Source: UMGS1649 sp045604405 | GTDB taxonomy: Bacteria > Bacillota > Clostridia > TANB77 > CAG-465 | Assembly: GCA_045604405.1 (NCBI GenBank) | Contig: JAZUNZ010000006.1 | Coordinates: forward strand, 1-49,514 | DNA length: 49,514 bases | Direction: 5' to 3' | Shown: in pieces, positions 7,466 to 14,695 of the stretch | Layout: every line of letters begins with the position of its first letter | How positions within the stretch are numbered: position 1 is the first letter of the stretch | The notes under the pieces: generated by a model | The model's database searches: none | The model's input: only the letters and a program-made list of their open reading frames with translations | What the model was told of the DNA's origin: nothing | Translations under genes and position numbers: made by a program

Positions 7466-10015
7466 ATGGGAGCAGCTAGAGAAGAGGCTAAGGCAATGAA
7501 GAAATCAACAGAACAGTCTGGCGGAACATCAGACCTTAAAAATATATTTGGTAAAAAAAGAGCAAAAAGAGGTGTGCTTAGTCAAATACTTTCTGGCAAA
7601 GCACCTAAACTTTCCTTTAAGGATATTAAAGATGTTTTTAAAGCTGGAGCAAAATTATGGCTTACTATAACGATAGTAATAATTGTAATCATAATGGTAG
7701 CGCTGATTGAGCTAGGCCTTATAAAAGAGGAAAGTTCTATTGCAACAACAAAAATTTCAAAAGTTATGGAAAAATCTGAAAATGCTGATGCAGTAGAAAT
7801 GTATGAAAATAGCGGGTCATTGATTTTAGCAGATGATGAAATATTATCACAGGTAGCTACGGATTACTTTGAAGATATAATATCAACAGATAAGGAACAA
7901 CACGACGCATTAAATAAAAAATATTCTGGTGTTGAGAGTTCGACAGTAGCAAATAGAGTAATAAATATTGCGACAGGCACTAATGAGAAAACAACTTTAG
8001 AAAAAGTAGATACTAGTGTATCTGTGGTTTCTGGTCAAGCTTCTTTATCTGAAGAAAGGACTATCTTTGAACATATATTAAGAGCAGAAAAATATAATTT
8101 TAACAATATTGTTTGGCGTTCATTTGAAAAGAATGGGGATCAACTTAAAGAAACAGATATAGAATTTCAAGTTGACGCCAAATCTAAATTAAAATATCCT
8201 AAAGCTGATTCTTTAGACAAAGATGATGCAAGTCATGATATTAAATTTTATGTTTCTAAAGTGAAATCTTATCTACAATCATACTATATACCTTTGGATT
8301 TGTTGCTAGGAACGCGTGATGGAACTGCATCTCAAAATGGTAGTATAAATACAGATTTTGCTTATAGAATTTTGGCAAACGCATATCATGATATTGTCTT
8401 AGATAGATATAAAATTGAAAATTTAACAAGAACTAATAATTATGTGATTTATGATAAAACAACGACAACAGAGACTGTGACAAGATCATGTGGAACATAT
8501 GATATTACAGACGAAAACGGTGAAACAACTAGTAAAACTTTATGTACTGATGCAACAGACAAAACAACATCGGAAGAAAAAGGTATAAGAGAAACCGTAA
8601 ATTCTAAAGATGTAAAAACGTATAGATGGAACTATGTGGTAAGCGCGGCAAAAACGTTCGATACAGTAATTAACAGCAAATATGGAATTCAAGGATATTA
8701 CAACTATTCTACAGACGTTTATGAAAACTATATAAGTAAAGCTGATGGTTATAGCGATATGACTGTTGAGGAGTATGCAGAAGCAGAACAAAGCAATGCT
8801 CATGCAGATAGTTTTTCACATACAGATAAGGAATATCATGACACAAAAATAGAAAACGTACCTCATGTTGCCTCATGGAATGCAGCATATGTTGTAACAA
8901 GCATTCCAGAAGGTGCTGTTTTGACAGATGAAATTGTTTCAGATACGGTATCGGAAAAAATAACAACTGTAAAAGATGGACTAGAATATGAAGACATATA
9001 TGTTTGGAATGATAATTTAACTTTTGAAGAAACAACATCAGGAGTATATAATGTGGATAGTGTTGAAGATATAACAGGAGATCTTTATGGTTCTGATGAA
9101 GAATATTATAGAGGGTTATATCTTGGAGGAGACTTAAACATAATAGACTTGATGAATGCAGATAAAGAGATATATTCACAATATCTTACTTCACCAGAAT
9201 CTGATACAATAGGGTGCAGGCATAGCATTTTAGAGGTAGGCTATATGGTGTTAAGTGATGACTTAGCAACTTTAATGGCAAGTCACCCAACGTCAGGCTT
9301 AGCATACGGCTCATCGATTGGATTAGACATAAATTCACTTGCTGTGCTAGACGGCATCAGATTTGGTTCAATGGAAAATATAGCATCTGGAAGGTTAGAC
9401 GGACAAAATGTAGCATATCCTATAGCAAATGAAGAATTGAAAAATGCTTATCTTCAAGTTGGAAGCAAATATGGAAGTTCATATGGGTACGCAGGACATA
9501 CAGGAGTAGATATATCTTATGCATATTCAAAGGCAGACAAATCATTATGTAGCGACTTTAGTAACTCAACCTGTCCGTATATAAAGGGACCGGGAGTATA
9601 TTCTACTATGGACGGCACAATAGAACAAGTAGGATATTCAGCATATAATAAATACTATAACGTAGGTACATATGTTGGAAGAACAAGTGAAGGCAATTTA
9701 ATAATAAGCGACACAAGTGGTTGGGGAACGTATGTTAAAATGAAAAATCTAGACGGGTCATATACAATATATTCTCATTTGTATCCAGATAAAACCTTTT
9801 ATACAGAAATGTCAAATAGTATAGGACAAGTTATTGCAGCAGGAACTTTTATAGGATATATGGGTAATACTGGCAACTCATCAGGTCTGCATTTACATAT
9901 AGAATTTACATCAGATTACAATTCGTTAGGCGGAGCAACAGGTAACAGTTCGCTAACATATATATATTTAATGAAGATTGTAGACGCGATGGGGATATCA
10001 CCAACAATCAGTTAA
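7466..10015 (+). CDS. Membrane-anchored M23 (LytM-type) peptidoglycan peptidase of the T4SS
   Basis: This 849-residue protein has a basic cytoplasmic N-terminus, one transmembrane helix (about 64-86), a large extracellular region, and a C-terminal zinc metallopeptidase domain. The M23 ligands are visible: H678 and D682 (HTGVD) and H811 in HLHIEF (H809 is the other conserved histidine), plus H771 in YSHLYP. Such enzymes cleave peptide cross-links in peptidoglycan, here presumably to let the channel pass the wall. The middle region (about 280-560) is Thr/Glu/Asp-rich and unassigned. Many Gram-positive conjugation systems use an NlpC/P60 plus lysozyme-like enzyme for this task, so M23 is a variation. 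The stop TAA overlaps an ATG of the next gene (TAATG). Confidence 0.88.
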   Translation: MGAAREEAKAMKKSTEQSGGTSDLKNIFGKKRAKRGVLSQILSGKAPKLSFKDIKDVFKAGAKLWLTITIVIIVIIMVALIELGLIKEESSIATTKISKVMEKSENADAVEMYENSGSLILADDEILSQVATDYFEDIISTDKEQHDALNKKYSGVESSTVANRVINIATGTNEKTTLEKVDTSVSVVSGQASLSEERTIFEHILRAEKYNFNNIVWRSFEKNGDQLKETDIEFQVDAKSKLKYPKADSLDKDDASHDIKFYVSKVKSYLQSYYIPLDLLLGTRDGTASQNGSINTDFAYRILANAYHDIVLDRYKIENLTRTNNYVIYDKTTTTETVTRSCGTYDITDENGETTSKTLCTDATDKTTSEEKGIRETVNSKDVKTYRWNYVVSAAKTFDTVINSKYGIQGYYNYSTDVYENYISKADGYSDMTVEEYAEAEQSNAHADSFSHTDKEYHDTKIENVPHVASWNAAYVVTSIPEGAVLTDEIVSDTVSEKITTVKDGLEYEDIYVWNDNLTFEETTSGVYNVDSVEDITGDLYGSDEEYYRGLYLGGDLNIIDLMNADKEIYSQYLTSPESDTIGCRHSILEVGYMVLSDDLATLMASHPTSGLAYGSSIGLDINSLAVLDGIRFGSMENIASGRLDGQNVAYPIANEELKNAYLQVGSKYGSSYGYAGHTGVDISYAYSKADKSLCSDFSNSTCPYIKGPGVYSTMDGTIEQVGYSAYNKYYNVGTYVGRTSEGNLIISDTSGWGTYVKMKNLDGSYTIYSHLYPDKTFYTEMSNSIGQVIAAGTFIGYMGNTGNSSGLHLHIEFTSDYNSLGGATGNSSLTYIYLMKIVDAMGISPTIS

Positions 10016-10029
10016 TGGGAGAAGATAAA

Positions 10030-10803
10030 ATGAAATCTAAAAAATATACAAAAGAACAATTACAAGAGGCAATGAATAATAAACAAGCTTTTGAAGCATA
10101 TATTGAAGATGTAGATGATAAATATAATTTGCATTGCGTATTTGCAGGAGAAAACAAAGGAATTATACCACGTGAAGAAGTATCTTGTATTTCTGAAGAT
10201 GACGGACTTGTAGATGCAGACTTTTGCTTAAAGAAAAAAGGTAAAATAATGCAAGTTTGTATTAAAGAAATAGAAACAAATGGTGATGAAGTAACAAACA
10301 TTATACTTTCAAGAAAAGAATTAGAATTAAAAGTTAGACGTTGGATGTACATGAATCTAAAACCTGGCATGAAGCTAAAAGGCGTTGTTAGAGGAATAAC
10401 AGACTATGCAGCATTTATAGACGTAGGTGGTGGAGTTACAGGAATAGTAAAGATAGAAGAAATATCTTCTATAAGAATACAAAATCCATCGGATAAATTA
10501 AAACTAGGACAAAGAGTGCAATGTGTAGTTAAAAAGTTCGATAAAGATACAGGAAGAATAGAACTGTCTTTAAAAGACGCATTAGGAACATTTAAAGATA
10601 AAGTAAAAAATCTTAAAGAAAAAGACATAGTAGAAGGAATTGTTAGAAGTAGATCTAAAACAGGAATGTTTATAGAATTAAAAAACAACTTAGTTGCAAT
10701 GTCTGAACATGTTAGCGGTATAGAATATGGGCAAAAAGTTCTAGTGTATATAAAGAAGATAAACATAGAAAAAGAAAAGATAAAAGTTGAAATAATTGGA
10801 TAA
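10030..10803 (+). CDS. S1-domain RNA-binding protein at the end of the T4SS operon
   Basis: This 257-residue protein carries a clear S1 (OB-fold) domain at about residues 100-180 (GMKLKGVVRGITDYAAFIDVGGGVTGIVKIEEIS, given here as fragments of the S1 signature: GVVRGITDYAAFIDVGG, GIVKIEEIS, GRIELSLKDA). A second S1-like unit lies at the C-terminus (IVEGIVRSRSKTGMFIEL) and a poorer one at the N-terminus, so it resembles a short ribosomal protein S1. It should bind single-stranded RNA or DNA. I chose the ATG at 10030 because GGGAG lies 6-8 bases before it; an alternative ATG at 10015 overlaps the M23 stop and would add five residues. A strong terminator follows. Its role in a secretion operon is unknown; a regulator of operon mRNA translation is one guess. 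Confidence 0.85.
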   Translation: MKSKKYTKEQLQEAMNNKQAFEAYIEDVDDKYNLHCVFAGENKGIIPREEVSCISEDDGLVDADFCLKKKGKIMQVCIKEIETNGDEVTNIILSRKELELKVRRWMYMNLKPGMKLKGVVRGITDYAAFIDVGGGVTGIVKIEEISSIRIQNPSDKLKLGQRVQCVVKKFDKDTGRIELSLKDALGTFKDKVKNLKEKDIVEGIVRSRSKTGMFIELKNNLVAMSEHVSGIEYGQKVLVYIKKINIEKEKIKVEIIG

Positions 10804-10807
10804 AAGT

Positions 10808-10843
10808 AAAGCAGTTGGAACTATTAAGTTTACCAACTGCTTT
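10808..10843. terminator. Bidirectional intrinsic terminator ending the T4SS operon
   Basis: An 11-bp perfect stem (AAAGCAGTTGG / CCAACTGCTTT) with a 14-base loop and flanking A and T runs. It lies between the S1 gene on the plus strand and the small minus-strand gene at 10849-10992, and can serve both. Confidence 0.9.
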
Positions 10844-10848
10844 TGTAC

Positions 10849-10992
10849 TCATTTAAACCATGTAACAATCTTTTGCCAAATTACACTTAAAATGAATAAC
10901 ACAAGAATGATGACTACCGGAATCCAAAAAATTTCCCATAATATACAAATAGAATACCATATCATCTCAAGAAGTATCATTAAGCCTTTCAT
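10849..10992 (-). CDS. Small 47-residue membrane protein, unknown
   Basis: A short minus-strand gene encodes a 47-residue protein beginning MKGLMILLEMIWYS and ending QKIVTWFK. Almost the whole of residues 4-38 is hydrophobic, with five tryptophans and two prospective helices (about 4-18 and 22-40) and a basic C-terminal tail. A ribosome site AAAGGG lies about 8 bases before the ATG, and a consensus promoter with a 17-base spacer stands at 11048-11076 on the same strand. A bidirectional terminator closes it. I do not recognise the family. Small size, hydrophobicity and dedicated promoter next to a conjugation operon would fit a regulator of membrane complexes, an entry/surface-exclusion factor or a type I toxin; none of these is shown by sequence. 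Confidence 0.7.
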   Translation of the reverse strand: MKGLMILLEMIWYSICILWEIFWIPVVIILVLFILSVIWQKIVTWFK

Positions 10993-11047
10993 AACACAAA
11001 CCCTTTCAAAATATAATCAATTTTAAATATACAATATAATTAACTTT

Positions 11048-11076
11048 ATTATATCACTTTACATAAAATAAGTCAA
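11048..11076 (-). promoter_or_regulatory. Sigma-A promoter of the small minus-strand gene
   Basis: Read on the minus strand: TTGACT (11076-11071), 17-base spacer, TATAAT (11053-11048) preceded by TG (extended -10). It gives a leader of about 50 bases before the ATG at 10992. Confidence 0.8.
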
Positions 11077-11128
11077 ATGAAATAATGTTCAAAAAAGTCT
11101 GCAAAATACTAGTATATATTATTTTTTG

Positions 11129-11137
11129 TGATATAAT
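11129..11137 (+). promoter_or_regulatory. Extended -10 promoter of the winged-helix gene
   Basis: TGATATAAT with TATAAT at 11132-11137. The hexamer 17 bases upstream (CTAGTA) is a poor -35, so this is an extended -10 type. It would leave a leader of about 88 bases before 11232. Confidence 0.55.
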
Positions 11138-11202
11138 ACTATTATTAATACTAAATATGTATTAATTAAGTAAATGTTAGTCATATTAATGTGTGGCTTA
11201 AT

Positions 11203-11220
11203 ATATTAAAATTTTAATAT
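11203..11220. repeat. 18-bp perfect AT-only palindrome before the winged-helix gene
   Basis: ATATTAAAATTTTAATAT is a perfect palindrome ending just before the ribosome site GGAGGG. It may be an operator for autoregulation or only AT-rich chance. Confidence 0.5.
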
Positions 11221-11231
11221 GGAGGGATTTT

Positions 11232-12257
11232 ATGATAAATGATACAGAAGTAAAAACTAAAGTATCGCCTTTTGCGGTAAGAGAAAATGAAGTAAAAGTA
11301 TTTGATGGAAAGGAAGGGTTTGCATCAATAAACCAAGTTGTGTTTAAAATGGACATGGGATATATTGGTGAAAATCATATAAAGGCACTAGAAGTAGTCA
11401 ATGAATATGGCTTTGTAACTTCTAGACAAGTAACTCAAATACTAGAATTAAGAGGGAAATTACAAGAAATTGAGAAAGAAAAAAGACAAGATAGAGTGGC
11501 TAAATGGTTAGAAGACTTAACTAAATCTAAAGTACTTTCTAGATATGCTTTTGAAACTGAAGCTGGAAGAAGCTCATATAGAGTATATGCTTTAGAAAAG
11601 ATAGCTACATATATATTAAAACAAAGAAACATAGTTACAAATTGGCAACCAACAGATAATACTAAGCCGGCATATGCATTAAAGAGAAAACTTGCAGGAA
11701 ACCAAATAATAATTGCATATATGACTAAAGTAGGAGCTTTTGTTGAAGCCAATCCAAATTTATTATTATTCTCTAAAAAGTATAATGTTAAGTTTAAGCC
11801 TACAGGTGGTCTTGTAAAGTTGGATGATGGAACTGAAGAAAAAAATTATGTATTTGAAGTAGTAAGAAGAAATGAAGATTGGCAAAATATGCTTGCAGAA
11901 AAACTTCAATTATATGCGGATTTTTATGAGAATTTTGCTAAAAACGATGCGGGATTTTATGAACCTCCTCAAATAGTATTTGTTGGCGAAGATGTAAATC
12001 ACAACGCGGAAATATTTAGAATTGCTAAAAAAATAGGATTTAATATTAATGATGAAGACATGTATTTTACAACAGATCTTGCTCAATTAGAAGATTCTTT
12101 AGAAAACACAATAAGTGTATTTGAATATGATAAAGAAAACAATAAATATAAATTAACTGCAAAATCATTAGATATATTAAAACCAGGACAAAATGATGAA
12201 GTTAAAACTTCAAAATTAAAATCTAAAACATACAGTCCAAATGTTGTAGTAGAATAA
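11232..12257 (+). CDS. Replication-relaxation-like winged-helix protein
   Basis: This 341-residue soluble protein has an N-terminal winged-helix region (about 40-125: KALEVVNEYGFVTSRQVTQI, RVAKWLEDLTKSKVL, SYRVYALEK). A C-terminal alpha/beta part (about 170-280) has the pattern FEVVRRNEDWQNMLAEKLQ followed by PPQIVFVGED and a helix EIFRIAKKIG. This order matches the replication-relaxation (Replic_Relax) family found on plasmids and integrative elements. It probably binds DNA near an origin or transfer locus, but activity in this family is poorly defined. It is transcribed alone, from the promoter at 11129 to a terminator at 12268, and its place beside the T4SS operon suggests it belongs to the same element. 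Confidence 0.65.
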   Translation: MINDTEVKTKVSPFAVRENEVKVFDGKEGFASINQVVFKMDMGYIGENHIKALEVVNEYGFVTSRQVTQILELRGKLQEIEKEKRQDRVAKWLEDLTKSKVLSRYAFETEAGRSSYRVYALEKIATYILKQRNIVTNWQPTDNTKPAYALKRKLAGNQIIIAYMTKVGAFVEANPNLLLFSKKYNVKFKPTGGLVKLDDGTEEKNYVFEVVRRNEDWQNMLAEKLQLYADFYENFAKNDAGFYEPPQIVFVGEDVNHNAEIFRIAKKIGFNINDEDMYFTTDLAQLEDSLENTISVFEYDKENNKYKLTAKSLDILKPGQNDEVKTSKLKSKTYSPNVVVE

Positions 12258-12267
12258 TATAAATAAT

Positions 12268-12301
12268 AACAAAAGTAAGTTCGTATGAATTTACTTTTGT
12301 T
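12268..12301 (+). terminator. Intrinsic terminator after the winged-helix gene
   Basis: An 11-bp stem AACAAAAGTAA / TTACTTTTGTT with a 12-base loop, ten bases after the stop codon. Confidence 0.85.
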
Positions 12302-12334
12302 CATTTAAATAAAATAATCATAAGAAAACATGAA

Positions 12335-12378
12335 AATGTGAAACAAATTTATAAGAAAGTGAAAAAAAGTTTCACATT
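12335..12378. repeat. Spaced 10-bp inverted repeat in a 380-bp gene-free stretch
   Basis: AATGTGAAAC (12335-12344) and GTTTCACATT (12369-12378) are perfect inverted repeats 24 bases apart, with a further GTGAAA/TTTCAC pair inside. The gap 12258-12640 between the winged-helix gene and dinD otherwise holds a terminator, a second hairpin (12436-12458) and the dinD promoter. It could be a protein-binding site (replication or transfer origin type) or a stem-loop; no further repeats (iterons) are seen. Confidence 0.6.
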
Positions 12379-12435
12379 TATAAAGAAAATACTATATAGA
12401 ATTAGTTAAATTAAAAATCTAGAAACTTTTGTTAG

Positions 12436-12458
12436 GCAGAGAACTTAACGTTCTCTGC
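12436..12458. other. Stable hairpin of unknown role
   Basis: A perfect 9-bp stem GCAGAGAAC / GTTCTCTGC with a 5-base loop. There is no proper U-run on either side, so it is a weak terminator at best. Confidence 0.6.
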
Positions 12459-12554
12459 TTAAATAATTTGGCTAAAATAACTATACATATTTTAATTATT
12501 TCTTCAAGTGATTTAAGTATATCTTTATATTTTTAAAATTCTCATTATAACCTA

Positions 12555-12583
12555 TTGACAAACGAACGCTTGTTTGTTATCAT
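12555..12583 (+). promoter_or_regulatory. SOS-controlled promoter of dinD with LexA box
   Basis: TTGACA (12555-12560), 17-base spacer, TATCAT (12578-12583). The spacer contains CGAACGCTTGTTTG (12563-12576), which fits the Gram-positive LexA/DinR box CGAACRNRYGTTYG at 13 of 14 positions. LexA bound here would cover the promoter, so dinD should be induced by DNA damage. Confidence 0.85.
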
Positions 12584-12640
12584 AATTATGTATTGTTCAA
12601 ATAGACAATAAAATTATAATAATAAAAGGAGTGTTGAAAT

Positions 12641-13480
12641 ATGAATCAAGTAAAAAAATGTGAGAAAAGCCATCAAAAGTTTGAAGATATCAAACATATT
12701 AATGAAGACGGCTTAGAATTTTGGTATGCAAGAGAATTACAAAAAGTATTAGATTACACAGAATGGCGAAAATTTGAAAATACTATTAAAAAAGCTATTA
12801 AAGCATGTGAAAACAGCGGTATAAGTGCGTTTGAACATTTTGTCAGCGCCGACAAGTTGTCGAAACGTAATAATAATGCAGAAGTGCTAATTAATGATTA
12901 TAAGTTAACTCGTTATGCTTGCTATCTAATAGCTCAAAATGGTGATCCGAGAAAAGAAGTAATAGCTCTTGCCCAAACATATTTTGCAGTTCAAACAAGA
13001 CGTCAAGAACTAAATGAAAAAGAATATAGTACGTTAACAGAAGATGAAAAAAGATTATATCAAAGAAATCTAACTAGAAAAGGAAATTATTCACTAAATC
13101 TTGCAGCTAAAAAATCAGGGGTGAAAAATTTCGATAAGTTCCATAACTACGGTTATAAAGGTTTATATAATGGTGAAACAGCAAATGACATCGCAAAAAG
13201 AAAAGGTTTAAGATATAGAGAAGATATTTTAGATAATATGGGAAGTGATGAATTAATTGCTAATTTATTTAGAATTTCTCAAACCGAACAAAAATTAAAA
13301 AGAGATAATGTAACAATCGAAAAAGATGCAAATAATGCTCATTATGAAGTTGGAAAAAATATTAGAGAAGTAATTGCAAAAAACGGTGGAACCATGCCAG
13401 AAGATTTACCAACGCCAAGTAAATCTCTAAAGGAAATTGAATCTAAAATGAAAAATAAGTTATTAAAAAATACTAAGTAA
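12641..13480 (+). CDS. dinD: DNA-damage-inducible protein D (DinD) homologue
   Basis: This 279-residue soluble protein has the DinD/BRO-N-like N-terminal region (FWYARELQKVLDYTEWRKFE, LTRYACYLIAQNGDPRKEVI, AQTYFAVQTRRQEL) followed by the DinD C-terminal half. In Escherichia coli DinD interacts with RecA filaments and is SOS-induced; its precise role is modest and not essential. The length is close to that of E. coli DinD. The ribosome site AAGGAG lies 8 bases before the ATG. The LexA box in its promoter supports the assignment independently. Such genes are often carried on mobile elements, consistent with its place between the T4SS region and chromosomal genes. Confidence 0.9.
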   Translation: MNQVKKCEKSHQKFEDIKHINEDGLEFWYARELQKVLDYTEWRKFENTIKKAIKACENSGISAFEHFVSADKLSKRNNNAEVLINDYKLTRYACYLIAQNGDPRKEVIALAQTYFAVQTRRQELNEKEYSTLTEDEKRLYQRNLTRKGNYSLNLAAKKSGVKNFDKFHNYGYKGLYNGETANDIAKRKGLRYREDILDNMGSDELIANLFRISQTEQKLKRDNVTIEKDANNAHYEVGKNIREVIAKNGGTMPEDLPTPSKSLKEIESKMKNKLLKNTK

Positions 13481-13495
13481 AGAAAAATTTATAGC

Positions 13496-13519
13496 ATATG
13501 TGTAAAAAAATACACATAT
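13496..13519. terminator. Hairpin between convergent dinD and the dehydrogenase gene
   Basis: ATATGTGTA / TACACATAT with a 6-A loop, between two converging genes. The U-tracts are imperfect on both strands. Confidence 0.55.
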
Positions 13520-13546
13520 ACTATTCTATCATTTTCAAAAAAACGC

Positions 13547-14509
13547 CTACCCACTTAATATATTATCTACAGTTGTGTCTATAATTCTATAAACAGCTTC
13601 AATACTATTAAAAGCATTATGTGGGGTTATAACAACATTTGGTTTATCTACAAGAAGTTTAGATTCTACAATAATTTTTGCGGCATTTTCTATAGGGGAA
13701 TTAGAGATGTTTTCTTCAAATAAAAATTCTTCACCCTCTAAAACATCAAGGCCGGCACCATAGATTTTGCCACTTTCAATTCCTGAGATAAGGTCGGTGT
13801 TGTTAATTAATCCACCTCTAGCAGTATTAATAATTAATACGCCATCCTTCATTTTTTCAATATTTTCTTTATTTATCATATGAAAAGTATGTGGATTAAG
13901 TGGAACGTGTAATGAAATTATATCTGAAATTTTAAGAAGTTCATCAAAAGAGACATATCTAAAGTTTATAAGTTCAGCTAAAAAGGAATCCTCATTTATA
14001 TCATACACTCTTACATGCATCCCAAAGCTTCTAGCCATACGGGCTACATGAAGTCCAATTCTTCCACCACCAATAATTCCAATAGTTTTTCCTTTTAAAT
14101 CGAATCCCATAAGTCCTGCTGTTGAAAATTTTCCGTTTGCCGTGCTAACATATGATTCGTGAATTTTTCTAGATAATGATAACATTAATGCGAAAGTATG
14201 CTCCGCTACTGTATTTTCACCATATAAAGCAACATTTTTAACGGATATATTTTGGGCTAGAGCAAAGTCTAAATCTATATGATCTGTTCCAGTAGATCTA
14301 GTTGCAATAAGTTTTAAATTAGGGCAGTTAGAGATACTTTCTTTATCTACTTTCGAATGAATAAAAACAGATATAACATCTGAATCCATATAGTACTTTT
14401 TATCTACAGACTGAATAGTATCATCAAAGAAACGCAAAGAATGTCCAGTAAGTCTTTGAGATAATCTTTCTTTTTCTATATCATTTATTTCAAAAAACGA
14501 GATAATCAT
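13547..14509 (-). CDS. D-isomer-specific 2-hydroxyacid dehydrogenase
   Basis: This 320-residue NAD-dependent oxidoreductase interconverts a 2-oxoacid and a D-2-hydroxyacid. It shows the catalytic-domain start, the nucleotide-binding motif GGGRIG at about residues 148-153, the active-site arginine in NTARGGLI, the glutamate in VLEGEEF, and the catalytic histidine in TPHNAF. The overall sequence is closest in feel to D-lactate dehydrogenase-type members, but the substrate cannot be fixed. A ribosome site GGAGG lies 8 bases before the ATG. It is a single gene converging on dinD; the divergent neighbour at 14696 shares the 186-base upstream gap. Confidence 0.92.
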   Translation of the reverse strand: MIISFFEINDIEKERLSQRLTGHSLRFFDDTIQSVDKKYYMDSDVISVFIHSKVDKESISNCPNLKLIATRSTGTDHIDLDFALAQNISVKNVALYGENTVAEHTFALMLSLSRKIHESYVSTANGKFSTAGLMGFDLKGKTIGIIGGGRIGLHVARMARSFGMHVRVYDINEDSFLAELINFRYVSFDELLKISDIISLHVPLNPHTFHMINKENIEKMKDGVLIINTARGGLINNTDLISGIESGKIYGAGLDVLEGEEFLFEENISNSPIENAAKIIVESKLLVDKPNVVITPHNAFNSIEAVYRIIDTTVDNILSG

Positions 14510-14695
14510 AATAAACCTCCATATATAGTATTTCAGTTTTGAAAGTTATTATACTTAAAATAACAACAAATGCCCCTTGATATGCAATACTATATAGATA
14601 AGGTAGTAGATGGCAAATGGCAATAGCAAGCCTGATACTTTTAATTTATTAATAAGTATAGTATAATAAGATAATAAAAATAAGGGGTGTATAAA

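Noticed and set aside
10796..11026. Plus-strand 76-codon frame after the S1 gene
   Set aside because: It runs through the terminator, has no ribosome site and is antisense to the better-supported 47-residue minus-strand gene.
12440..12454. Second LexA box at GAAC...GTTC
   Set aside because: The half-sites are five bases apart instead of four and belong to a longer 9-bp hairpin that explains them.
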